Source: Rhodospirillales bacterium (GTDB lineage Bacteria; Vulcanimicrobiota; Vulcanimicrobiia; Vulcanimicrobiales; Vulcanimicrobiaceae). From it: a stretch of 54,301 nucleotides of DNA. Positions 1 to 7,423 of this stretch are shown here, one piece after another. A program made the translations under genes and the position numbers. Below the pieces are notes generated by a model. The model did no database searches. It was given only the letters and a program-made list of their open reading frames with translations, and had not been told where the DNA came from. Positions within the stretch are counted from its first letter, which is position 1, and the number at the start of each line of letters is the position of its first letter. The stretch lies in assembly GCA_903970385.1 (NCBI GenBank), contig CAJCIN010000177.1, positions 1 to 54,301 on the forward strand, given 5' to 3'.

Positions 1-30
1 CTCGTCAGCCTGAGCCAGAAGAAGTCGTAA
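1..30 (+). CDS. C-terminal end of an upstream gene, probably cytochrome c oxidase subunit II (partial)
   Basis: The window opens inside a reading frame that encodes LVSLSQKKS and stops with TAA at 28-30, ten bases before the ATG of the oxidase subunit I gene. Nothing in nine residues identifies the protein. Its position directly upstream of ctaD on the same strand is where subunit II (ctaC/coxB) normally sits, so that identity is inference from context. The gene is cut by the window edge. Confidence 0.5.
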   Translation, partial: LVSLSQKKS

Positions 31-40
31 CGGAGAACGC

Positions 41-1738
41 ATGGCAGTAGCAATCGCCCATCCGGGCGCGGTCGATCACCACGATCACATCCACCCCGAG
101 CCCGAAGGTTTCGTCGCGAAGTACATCTTCTCGATCGATGCCAAGGTCATCGGCGTGCAGTACATGGTCGCGGGCCTGTTGTTCTTCATCATTTCGGGAT
201 TGCTCGCCGAAGTGGTGCGCACGCAACTGCTCACGCCGACGGGCCTGATCGTCTCCAACGACACGTACAACGCGGTGTATTCGCTGCACGGCTCCGGGAT
301 GGTGTGGATGACGATCATCCCGCTCGTCACCGGCGGCTTCGGCAATTACGTGATGCCGCTGCAGATCGGCGCGCGCGACGTCGCGTTCCCGTGGCTCAAC
401 CTCGTCGCGTTCTGGATGTTTCCGATCGCGGGCGCGATCTTGTTCACGTCGTTCCTCGTCGGCGCTCCGGACGCGGGCTGGACGGAGTACCCGCCGATCT
501 CCGTGCAGGGTCCGCCCGGCACGTCGCTCTGGTGCGTCGCGATCTTCCTCATCGGGATCAGCTCGACGCTGACCGGCATCAACTTTCTCGTCACGATCAT
601 GAAGATGCGCGCGCCCGGGATGACGTTCACGCGCATGCCGCTCTTCGTCTGGGCGCAGCTCGCGACGGCGATGCTCAACATGGTCGCGACGACCGCGCTC
701 GCGGGCGCGCTGCTCGCGCTGTTCCTCGAGCGGCAGTTCAACGTCCCGTTCTACGATCCGGGTCGCGGCGGCAGCCCGCTGCTGTGGCAGCACATGTTCT
801 GGTTCTACTCGCATCCCGCCGTCTACATCATGATCTTGCCGGCGTTCGGCATCGTGTCGGAGATCTTCCCGACGTTCTCGCGCAAGCCGATCTTCGGCTA
901 CAAGATGATCGCGTTCTCGTCGATCGCGATCGCGCTGCTCGGCTTCATGGTCTGGGCGCACCACATGTTCACGTCCGGCATGGCGCCGTGGCTGCAATTG
1001 CCCTTCATGATCCTCACGATGGTGATCGCGGTTCCGACCGGCATCAAGATCTTCTCGTGGATGGCGACGCTCTGGGGTGGGAAGATCGAGTTCCACCCGG
1101 CGATGCTCTTCGCGATCGGCTTCCTCGTGACGTTCACGTTCGGCGGCATCACGGGCGTGTTCTTGAGCGCCGTTCCCGTCGATCTGCACGAGCACGGCAC
1201 GTACTTCGTCGTGGCGCACATCCACTACGTGCTCTTCGGCGGCTCGATGTTCGGCATCTTCGCCGGCCTCTATTACTGGTGGCCGAAGATCACGGGCCGG
1301 CTCATGAATTACAAGCTCGGCGTGTGGCACTTCTGGGTGACCTTCGTGTCGTTCAACGTCACGTTCTTGCCGATGCATTGGCTCGGGCTCGAAGGCATGC
1401 CGCGCCGCGTCGCGCAGTATCGCCCCGAGTTCCAATTCTGGAACGACGTCGCGTCGGTCGGTTCGTTCTTCCTCGCCGCGTCCACGCTCATCTTGTTGTA
1501 CAACATGGCCACGAGCCTGATGCGCGGCAAGAAGTCGCCGCCGAATCCGTGGGGCGCGCGTACGCTCGAGTGGACGATCAGCTCGCCGCCGCCGTACTAC
1601 AACTACAAGACGATTCCGGCCGTGTTGAAGAATCCGTACAACTTCGGCGAACCGCTGCCGTATCTCGGACTCGATCCGCAGGTCGACGAAGACGGGAACG
1701 CACCCGCGGGCCAGACGCCGCACCCGGCGCACGCGTAG
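41..1738 (+). CDS. ctaD: Cytochrome c oxidase subunit I, type A2 heme-copper oxidase
   Basis: Catalytic subunit of the terminal oxidase that reduces O2 to water and pumps protons across the inner membrane. At 565 residues with about 12 membrane spans it has the family's usual length. Visible ligands are the low-spin heme histidine in LHGSGMVW (about residue 83), the CuB histidine-tyrosine pair in YSHPAVY (about 258-262), the CuB histidines in WAHHMF (about 307) and the heme ligands in VAHIHYVLFGG (about 393-395). YSHPAVY, in place of GHPEVY, is the published signature of type A2 oxidases, in which Tyr-Ser stands in for the D-channel glutamate. ATG at 41 follows AACGGAGAACGC, a good GGAG ribosome site. 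Subunit III and two micro-genes follow on the same strand. Confidence 0.97.
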   Translation: MAVAIAHPGAVDHHDHIHPEPEGFVAKYIFSIDAKVIGVQYMVAGLLFFIISGLLAEVVRTQLLTPTGLIVSNDTYNAVYSLHGSGMVWMTIIPLVTGGFGNYVMPLQIGARDVAFPWLNLVAFWMFPIAGAILFTSFLVGAPDAGWTEYPPISVQGPPGTSLWCVAIFLIGISSTLTGINFLVTIMKMRAPGMTFTRMPLFVWAQLATAMLNMVATTALAGALLALFLERQFNVPFYDPGRGGSPLLWQHMFWFYSHPAVYIMILPAFGIVSEIFPTFSRKPIFGYKMIAFSSIAIALLGFMVWAHHMFTSGMAPWLQLPFMILTMVIAVPTGIKIFSWMATLWGGKIEFHPAMLFAIGFLVTFTFGGITGVFLSAVPVDLHEHGTYFVVAHIHYVLFGGSMFGIFAGLYYWWPKITGRLMNYKLGVWHFWVTFVSFNVTFLPMHWLGLEGMPRRVAQYRPEFQFWNDVASVGSFFLAASTLILLYNMATSLMRGKKSPPNPWGARTLEWTISSPPPYYNYKTIPAVLKNPYNFGEPLPYLGLDPQVDEDGNAPAGQTPHPAHA

Positions 1739-1746
1739 GTTCGTTC

Positions 1747-2379
1747 GTGGCCGTTAGCGCGTTCAACAGCAGTCACGAAGCGGTCGCCGCGCGGTACGAC
1801 GCCGTCGACTCGGCGTATCGCGAGACGCGCGATCTCCGGTTGCTCGGGTTCGTCCTGTTCCTGATCTCCGACGTCGTGCTCTTCTCCGCGTTCATCTTCG
1901 CGTATCTGTATCTGCGCAATTCGGTGCCGGACTGGCCGCCGATCACGAGCACCGGCCACCAGTTGCCGCGCTTCGACGTCGCGTTCGCGGCGATCAACTC
2001 GTGCGTTCTCTTCGGTTCGGGCGCGACGATGCACTACGCGATGGAGAGTTGGAAGCACCTCAACAAGCCCGCGTTCAACCTTTGGATGATCGCGACGATC
2101 GTGCTCGGGTGCACGTTCCTCGGCGGCCAGGTGTACGAATACCAGCACGTCGCGATCACGTGGGCCGGCTCGACGATGGGCGCGACGTTCTTCACGTTGA
2201 CCGGCATGCACGGCTTCCACGTGTTCATCGGCATCATCTATTTGATCACGCTGTTCGTGCAGGCCAACACAGGCGTCTACACCGGATCGAAGTACTTCGG
2301 GCTCACCGCCGGAACGCTGTATTGGCATTTCGTCGACGTCATCTGGGTCGCGCTCTTCTATCTCTTCTACCTGATGTAA
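1747..2379 (+). CDS. ctaE: Cytochrome c oxidase subunit III
   Basis: Membrane subunit of the aa3-type oxidase, 210 residues with five predicted spans, matching the short bacterial form. The frame is open far upstream, but the protein-like part begins at GTG 1747, eight bases after the ctaD stop. From there it reads MAVSAFNSSHEAV, then a first span starting near RLLGFVLFLISD. Later landmarks are GGQVYEYQHV, the GMHGFHVFIGI helix and the C-terminal YWHFVDVIWVALF helix, all characteristic of COX3. It is cotranscribed with ctaD. No strong Shine-Dalgarno precedes the GTG, so the start could lie a few codons later. Confidence 0.93.
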   Translation: MAVSAFNSSHEAVAARYDAVDSAYRETRDLRLLGFVLFLISDVVLFSAFIFAYLYLRNSVPDWPPITSTGHQLPRFDVAFAAINSCVLFGSGATMHYAMESWKHLNKPAFNLWMIATIVLGCTFLGGQVYEYQHVAITWAGSTMGATFFTLTGMHGFHVFIGIIYLITLFVQANTGVYTGSKYFGLTAGTLYWHFVDVIWVALFYLFYLM

Positions 2380-2384
2380 GGCCA

Positions 2385-2579
2385 ATGGCAGCAACGATCG
2401 AAAAAGGCATCGCCTTCGTCCTCGCGCTCCTCGTCGGCGGAACGACGTCGTTCCAGCTCTACAAGGATTGGTCGTCGACCGGCCTCGACAATCAGGTCAC
2501 GAAACTGCTGCTCGGTCTCATGGCCTTCGGCTGCATCCTCGTCGTTCTCGCCGCGGTCGGCGTACTCGGAGGCGGATAA
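2385..2579 (+). CDS. Small two-span membrane protein of the oxidase operon
   Basis: A 64-residue protein starting at ATG 2385, five bases after the subunit III stop. It has two hydrophobic segments: IAFVLALLVGGTTSF near residues 7-21, and LLLGLMAFGCILVVLAAVGVL near the C-terminus. They are joined by a polar loop containing YKDWSSTGLDNQ. I recognise no family. Its place between subunit III and another tiny membrane gene suggests an accessory or subunit IV-like oxidase component, which is inference. Codon use matches the neighbours and the frame ends cleanly at TAA four bases before the next ATG. Confidence 0.75.
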   Translation: MAATIEKGIAFVLALLVGGTTSFQLYKDWSSTGLDNQVTKLLLGLMAFGCILVVLAAVGVLGGG

Positions 2580-2582
2580 CAC

Positions 2583-2759
2583 ATGTACGATCGTCACGAC
2601 GAACGCGGCGTGCCCATCTCGTCCGGCATCCCGCCGATCGTCATCATCTCCGCGATCATCGGTCTCATCATGATCGCCACGATCGTCACGCTCGTGTTCT
2701 CGAACAGCGCCTTCGGGCACGCGTGGCCGAGCGAGCAATCGACGAAGCTTCCGCTCTAA
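2583..2759 (+). CDS. Single-span micro-protein of the oxidase operon
   Basis: A 58-residue gene from ATG 2583 to TAA 2757-2759, three bases after the previous stop. The soluble N-terminus MYDRHDERGVPISSGIPP is followed by one strongly hydrophobic helix of about 22 residues rich in Ile, Val and Leu, then a short polar tail ending STKLPL. The GGAGGCGGATAAC stretch before the ATG supplies a Shine-Dalgarno inside the preceding gene's last codons. The size and topology resemble small subunit IV-type polypeptides of aa3 oxidases, but there is no diagnostic motif, so the function is unproven. Confidence 0.7.
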   Translation: MYDRHDERGVPISSGIPPIVIISAIIGLIMIATIVTLVFSNSAFGHAWPSEQSTKLPL

Positions 2760-2796
2760 CGCGCTTAGCGGGCTTTCCAGCCGTGCGCGTGTAGGC

Positions 2797-3951
2797 GTGA
2801 AGGGCTTGCGTACGCTCGTCATTTTCGCGTATGTGACGATCCTCGCGTCGCTGGCGCTTCCGTATGGCGTGTCCGCGAGCGGTACGCGCGGCGTCGTCGA
2901 CCGCGTGTTTTTCGACAGCTTCGGCGGATCGTACGGCTCGGGGCCGGTCGGCCGTGATCTCGGCGTGTGGTTCGTCAATTTCGGCGGACCGTTGTTTACC
3001 GTGGATACGCGCCGCTTGACGGTCGTGTTGACGTGCACGCATTTCTGTCAGGGTGGAGTTTCACGGGAACTCGACGCGCGGCACTCCGGCGTGGTGCGAT
3101 CGGCGATGCACGGACGAGACGCCGTAGCCGTCGCCGAGTTGCCGTTGCCCGACGACCTACCGTGGGGCATGTATCGCGCCCGCGTCGTCGACGCTCGTGG
3201 GGGGGTTCGGTCGACGACGGGCGTTCGGCAAAAAATCGGGTTCATCGATAACGCTTTCGTCTCGATACCGCCCGTAGCGGATCCGGCAACGGGATACGAC
3301 GAGCATCTCCGAGATGCACGGCTCGCGTACGTCGGGCGCACCGTTCAGGGGTTCGGATCGCTCAGGCTGGACTGCGATGATCCCTTAACGGCGCAGAAGG
3401 ACCGCGCCCTCGAAGCCTATGGGCGTAGGTTCGACGCCGCAATGTCGCCTTCACAACGGCAAAAGCTACTTTTCGCCATGCCCGCCGGACCGGCTTTGGT
3501 AGCCGACGTCGGCAACGAGCCGTCGCTCGTCGTGACATCGATCGATCGCCCCGTCGGGCCTTCGCGCTCCTGGAGAATCGGCGGCGACGTCTCGACGCGT
3601 GGCGCCGGCGACGATCGGTTCGTTGCCGTTGCACCGCTCCGCGTTTCCTTCGCGAACGCGGCGGGGAAGGCGTGCGTCAATCCGCGCCTGTGGGTTGCCG
3701 ACGACTGGGAATTGCGTCGGACCTTGTGGGTGCACGCGCCGCTCGGCGTTCCCGAGACGACCACGATTCGCAAGCACATGACGCGCGAGACGGTCGCACA
3801 CATCCTCGGTTTTCCCGGCGAGTACGGCAGCGTCGACGATATGAATCGCTTGAACGAGTGGCGTTACGTCGAATCCGGGCCGTTCTCGTCGACGGTGTAC
3901 TTTCGCAACGATCGCGTCTCCGACTACCATCCGGCGGGCATGCCGCCGTAG
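2797..3951 (+). CDS. Secreted protein with BamE/SmpA-like C-terminal segment
   Basis: A 384-residue protein starting at GTG 2797. Residues 1-27 form a Sec signal peptide (MKGLRTLVIF..., cleavage near VSA-SG). The middle region has no family I can name. It contains RVVDARGG and several two-cysteine stretches (TCTHFC near residue 78). The last 65 residues read like a BamE/SmpA fold: MTRETVAHILGFPG, then LNEWRYVES, then STVYFRNDRVSDYHP, matching the family pattern of 'M T.e.V..lLG.P', a W-x-Y strand and a final 'vyF.n.rv' strand. It may be periplasmic or envelope-associated. It follows the oxidase genes by 37 bases and may be transcribed with them. Confidence 0.72.
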   Translation: MKGLRTLVIFAYVTILASLALPYGVSASGTRGVVDRVFFDSFGGSYGSGPVGRDLGVWFVNFGGPLFTVDTRRLTVVLTCTHFCQGGVSRELDARHSGVVRSAMHGRDAVAVAELPLPDDLPWGMYRARVVDARGGVRSTTGVRQKIGFIDNAFVSIPPVADPATGYDEHLRDARLAYVGRTVQGFGSLRLDCDDPLTAQKDRALEAYGRRFDAAMSPSQRQKLLFAMPAGPALVADVGNEPSLVVTSIDRPVGPSRSWRIGGDVSTRGAGDDRFVAVAPLRVSFANAAGKACVNPRLWVADDWELRRTLWVHAPLGVPETTTIRKHMTRETVAHILGFPGEYGSVDDMNRLNEWRYVESGPFSSTVYFRNDRVSDYHPAGMPP

Positions 3952-3961
3952 TCGCCGCGCT

Positions 3962-4567
3962 TCAGTAACGGGGCGCGTTCGAACCCACGCCAACGTTCGG
4001 CAGCGCGTCCGGGAGGACGCCCGTCGAGCGGCCGTCGATGCGGTGGATGCCGCCGTAGTAGCTGAACTCGAGCATCGCCGGGCGGATGCTGTCCGGCATC
4101 GGGTCGTCGCCGATCGTCGGCCATTCGGCGACGGAACGGCGGTTCTCGTCGAGCACCGCGACGTAGCCGTTGGAGTCGGCTTCGGTGTTGCGGTCCGCCG
4201 TCCGATATCGGAGGTACCCGTCGACGATGTAGATCGGCGAGAATGAGTGGACGAGCGCCTTGACCGGCGGCGTCAACAGGATCACGGCGTAGAGGCAGAA
4301 GGCGACGGCGATGAGCCCGAAGATCGGCGCGAGCACGACCGCGGCGTCGTGGCGCTGGAGATGGGCATACTCGGGAAGCGGAATGAAGATGAGCGTCAAG
4401 GTCAGCGCGCCGAACACCGTCGCACAGATGACGGGCTCGATCGCGATTAGCAACCGGCCGAACAAGCCGCGGAGCACGACGCGCCGTTCCTTGCGCGTCC
4501 AGGCACGCCGAACGAGAACGGCCGCTTCGGCCGCGCCCGGCCGTCTGTCCCTGGTCTCGGTCCGCAT
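3962..4567 (-). CDS. Two-span membrane protein of unknown function
   Basis: A 201-residue protein on the minus strand. The start is set at ATG 4567 because GAGGAGAACCAGG lies immediately before it, a near-ideal ribosome site. A basic N-terminus (residues 1-35) precedes two long hydrophobic helices, one around IEPVICATVFGALTLTLIF and one around APIFGLIAVAFCLYAVILL. A C-terminal globular half follows, containing IYIVDGYLRYRTAD and GYVAVLDENRRSVAEWP, which resembles a beta-rich extracytoplasmic or cytosolic domain. I do not recognise the family. It is divergent from the SCO gene and convergent with the BamE-like gene, inside a cluster of oxidase biogenesis genes. Confidence 0.78.
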   Translation of the reverse strand: MRTETRDRRPGAAEAAVLVRRAWTRKERRVVLRGLFGRLLIAIEPVICATVFGALTLTLIFIPLPEYAHLQRHDAAVVLAPIFGLIAVAFCLYAVILLTPPVKALVHSFSPIYIVDGYLRYRTADRNTEADSNGYVAVLDENRRSVAEWPTIGDDPMPDSIRPAMLEFSYYGGIHRIDGRSTGVLPDALPNVGVGSNAPRY

Positions 4568-4586
4568 CCTGGTTCTCCTCGGGGCC

Positions 4587-5579
4587 GTGGTAGGGTTCTG
4601 CATCGCGGCGTTCGGCCCCGCGTGCGCGCACGAGACCTCGTTTCGCGGCCTCGTCCTCGCGACGTTACCCGCGAAGGGCGAGATCGTCATCCGGCACGAG
4701 GCGCTCTTCGGCGCGCCGCCCGCGATCACGACGTTCAAGATTTACGCGCGCGACGCGCGAGCCGTCCGCGTCGGCTCGGCGATCGAGGCGACGGCGGATG
4801 CCGATTCGACGCCGTGGACCGTCTCGGACATCCATTCCGTCGGCAACGAAGCGCTCACCGGCCTGCCCGCCGGCGACGGGGCGCCGCAGATCCTTCGCAA
4901 CGTGCATCACGTGGTGATCGGCGAGTATGCGCCGACGACGCAGCTCGTCGACGAGCGCGGCGCGCCGTTTTCGCTGCGCGATCTCCGCGGCCAGGCGGTC
5001 GTCATGGCGTTCGTTTACACGCGGTGTCGCGACGCTCGCGAGTGCCCGCTCATCTCGTCGCGCTTTCACGAATTGCAAGAGAAGGTGCGCGGCAAGCCGT
5101 TGCACCTCGTGCTCGTGACGCTCGATCCGGCGTACGACCGGCCCGCGGTGCTCGCGCGCTACGGTCGCAATTATGGTGAAGATCCCGCGCGGTGGACGCT
5201 CGCGACGGGCGACCCCGATACCGTCCTCGATTTCGCGGCGCAGTTCGACGTGACCGCGTTCCCGGATCAGCGCGTCGGGTTGATCCATCCCGAACGCACC
5301 GTCATCCTCGATCGCTACGGCGCGATTCGCGAGCTCATCGACGAGGGAGCGTGGACGCCGGACGAGATCCTCGCGGCCGTCGCGCACGACGAACGTCTGG
5401 CCTCGAATCCGTTCGAACGGCTCGACCTCTGGTTATCGTCCGCCGCCGTCTCCGTGTGCGGGAACGCGGTCGCGGGCTTCTCCGGCTTCACGGATCTACT
5501 GACAGTCATCGCGATCGCCGCGTTCTTCTCGTTTCTGTTGTGGCGCGTCGGCCGCACGATCGCGAAAGGTGCCGCGTAG
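4587..5579 (+). CDS. SCO1/SenC-type copper chaperone with N-terminal copper-binding-like domain and C-terminal anchor
   Basis: Thioredoxin-fold protein that loads copper into the CuA site of cytochrome oxidase. Residues after the signal segment resemble the CusF-like region often fused to SCO proteins (GEIVIRHEALFG). The SCO domain begins near YAPTTQLVDERG and carries the metal cysteines in YTRCRDARECPL, a CX5C spacing instead of the usual CX3C, with the distal histidine probably in GLIHPERT. A C-terminal helix (TDLLTVIAIAAFFSFLLW) anchors it. The start is uncertain. GTG 4587 is the nearest ordinary codon, but a more complete signal peptide (VRILVLLGAVVGFCIAAFG) would need the CTG at 4551 or 4569, overlapping the divergent gene's start. 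Confidence 0.85.
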   Translation: MVGFCIAAFGPACAHETSFRGLVLATLPAKGEIVIRHEALFGAPPAITTFKIYARDARAVRVGSAIEATADADSTPWTVSDIHSVGNEALTGLPAGDGAPQILRNVHHVVIGEYAPTTQLVDERGAPFSLRDLRGQAVVMAFVYTRCRDARECPLISSRFHELQEKVRGKPLHLVLVTLDPAYDRPAVLARYGRNYGEDPARWTLATGDPDTVLDFAAQFDVTAFPDQRVGLIHPERTVILDRYGAIRELIDEGAWTPDEILAAVAHDERLASNPFERLDLWLSSAAVSVCGNAVAGFSGFTDLLTVIAIAAFFSFLLWRVGRTIAKGAA

Positions 5580-5621
5580 CGCGAACCCGGAACAAGCGGC
5601 GCGCGCCGAGAAGAGCGATGC

Positions 5622-6026
5622 GTGGATTTCAAAGGCTTGACCGATCTCGACGAAATTTTACGCGGCATCGCCCCGAAACTAGATGCCGGGTCGTACGTGT
5701 TCACGACGATCGACAAGAACGCACCCGTACCGCTCACGGCGACGTCGATGATGCGCGAAGGCGAAGGCACGTCGCTCGTGATGCGCGAGCGTGACGCGAA
5801 CGCACTCGGCCTGCCGATGACGTTTCCGTGCCGCCTGATCACGCTCACGGTCGATACGAGCCTCTACTCCGTCGGCCTGCTCGCGACGATCGCGAACGAT
5901 CTCGCGGACGCCGGAATCAGCTTGAGCGCCGTGTCGGGATTCCATCACGTGCACGTCTTCGTGCCGATCGATCGCGCGGAAGAAGCGCTCGAGATCCTGG
6001 AACGTCTCTCGACGCGCGCACACTAG
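5622..6026 (+). CDS. ACT-domain protein (COG3602-like)
   Basis: A 134-residue protein from GTG 5622. The N-terminal half (LDEILRGIAPKLDAGSYVF, then TSMMREGEGTSLVM) and the C-terminal half (LLATIANDLADAGISLSAVSG, then VHVFVPIDRAEEALEIL) follow the pattern of small tandem-ACT proteins, which are thought to bind amino acids and act as regulators. The second half has the ACT layout of beta strand, helix and two strands. No enzyme domain is attached. It lies 42 bases after the SCO gene on the same strand and ends two bases before the converging MFS gene. The ligand is unknown. Confidence 0.83.
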   Translation: MDFKGLTDLDEILRGIAPKLDAGSYVFTTIDKNAPVPLTATSMMREGEGTSLVMRERDANALGLPMTFPCRLITLTVDTSLYSVGLLATIANDLADAGISLSAVSGFHHVHVFVPIDRAEEALEILERLSTRAH

Positions 6027-6028
6027 CG

Positions 6029-7423
6029 CTACATCGGCTCCTTGCGCTCGTTCGCGCGCGATGCGAGCAACAGCGTCGCGCATGCCGTGAGCGCCGCGAC
6101 CGCCGCGAAGATCTCGTACGCGAGACGATAGCCCGCGACGTCGTCGATGCGCGCGCCGACGACGCCGCCCGCGAGCGATCCGCCGAAAATCTGCCCGATG
6201 ATGAGGAATACGCTGAGCAATCCGACGCCCGTGGCGCGCGTCGTCGCGGGCACTTCGTTCGTGATGATGTAGCGCGTCGGCGCACCGAGCAGCGCGCCGA
6301 AACCGACGCCGGCGATCGCGATGCCGAGGATCGCGAGCCAGAGCGTCTCGAGCGTCGCGGCGAAGAGTGCGAGGCCGGCAGCCGTGAGGGTCGCGCCGGC
6401 GAGCAGCACGACGCGGCTGCCGAACGCGTCGAGCGCGCGACCCGCGAGCGGGATCACGGCGACGAACATGAACGCGCCGATCGCGGCGATGCCGCCGGCG
6501 GCGATCGCGTTGAGACGGTCGCCCGCGACGAGCGCGGCCGGGATGAAGAAGAGCGCGCCTTCGAGCAAGCCGATCGCGAGCTCGAGTGCGTACGTCACGA
6601 CGAGCTGCCGCGTTGCGAACAGGCGCGGCGAGATGACGGGCGACGCCGCGGCGCGTTCGATCGGCACGAGCGTGACGAACGCGACGACGGCGAGCGCGAG
6701 CGCACCGAACGTCACGCCGTTGCCGAAGCTCGCCGCCTGCGTATCGAGCCGCGTGAGGCCGATCATCACGCCGAGCAGGCCGAGCGCGAGGACCACGATG
6801 CCGGCGACGTCGAGCGGGCCGCGCGCGCGCATCGCGCTCTGCGGCACGTACCGTTGCGCCAGTGCGATCACGATGACGGCGAGCGGAACGTTCGCGATGA
6901 AGATCGCGTGCCACGAAAAGTAATGCGTCAGCACGCCGCCGACGTTCGGACCGATGATGGCGGCGAGTCCCCACACGGCGCCGAGCAATCCGAGAGCGGA
7001 ACCGCGGCGCTCGACCGGCACGCGATCGGCGATCGCCGCCGTCGCGACGGGGAAGATGCCGCCGGCGCCCGCCGCTTGGATCACGCGCGCGAGCAGAAAG
7101 ATGCCGAACGTCGGCGCCGCGATCGCGAGCACGCTGCCCGCGGCGAAGATCGCAACGCAGAGCGTGTAGATCGCGCGGCGCCCGACCGTGTCCGCGAGCT
7201 TCGTCATGATCGGAATGCTCACGACGTTCGCGAAGAGATAGAGCGTGAACGCCCACGCGACGTCGCGCGGCGCGACGCCGAAGCCGTGCGCGATCGCCGG
7301 AAGCGCGGGCGAAATGACGCCGAGATCGAGCGCCCCCGCAAACACGCCGAGCGCGAGCGTCAGGAGCAGCGGTAGATGGGACCGGTCGAACGTGTGCCCG
7401 GCGACGCTCGCGGGCGCCGTCAT
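6029..7423 (-). CDS. MFS drug/proton antiporter (DHA2-like)
   Basis: Membrane transporter of 464 residues with 12-14 predicted helices. The start is ATG 7423, which overlaps the TGA of the heme O synthase gene as ATGA, so translation is probably coupled. After helix 1 (LGVFAGALDLGVISPALP, the DHA-type 'D...v..alP' motif), the loop-2 motif A reads KLADTVGRRAIYTLC, and the motif C-type helix reads GAVWGLAAIIGPNVGG. The substrate cannot be read from sequence. As the third gene of the ctaA-ctaB operon it could export a toxic heme intermediate or an unrelated compound, which is inference. Confidence 0.9.
   Translation of the reverse strand: MTAPASVAGHTFDRSHLPLLLTLALGVFAGALDLGVISPALPAIAHGFGVAPRDVAWAFTLYLFANVVSIPIMTKLADTVGRRAIYTLCVAIFAAGSVLAIAAPTFGIFLLARVIQAAGAGGIFPVATAAIADRVPVERRGSALGLLGAVWGLAAIIGPNVGGVLTHYFSWHAIFIANVPLAVIVIALAQRYVPQSAMRARGPLDVAGIVVLALGLLGVMIGLTRLDTQAASFGNGVTFGALALAVVAFVTLVPIERAAASPVISPRLFATRQLVVTYALELAIGLLEGALFFIPAALVAGDRLNAIAAGGIAAIGAFMFVAVIPLAGRALDAFGSRVVLLAGATLTAAGLALFAATLETLWLAILGIAIAGVGFGALLGAPTRYIITNEVPATTRATGVGLLSVFLIIGQIFGGSLAGGVVGARIDDVAGYRLAYEIFAAVAALTACATLLLASRANERKEPM

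Noticed and set aside
5-1732. A 575-residue minus-strand open frame opposite ctaD
   Set aside because: Its translation is arginine/aspartate/histidine-rich low-complexity sequence typical of the antisense of GC-rich genes, and it lies exactly over a certain oxidase gene.
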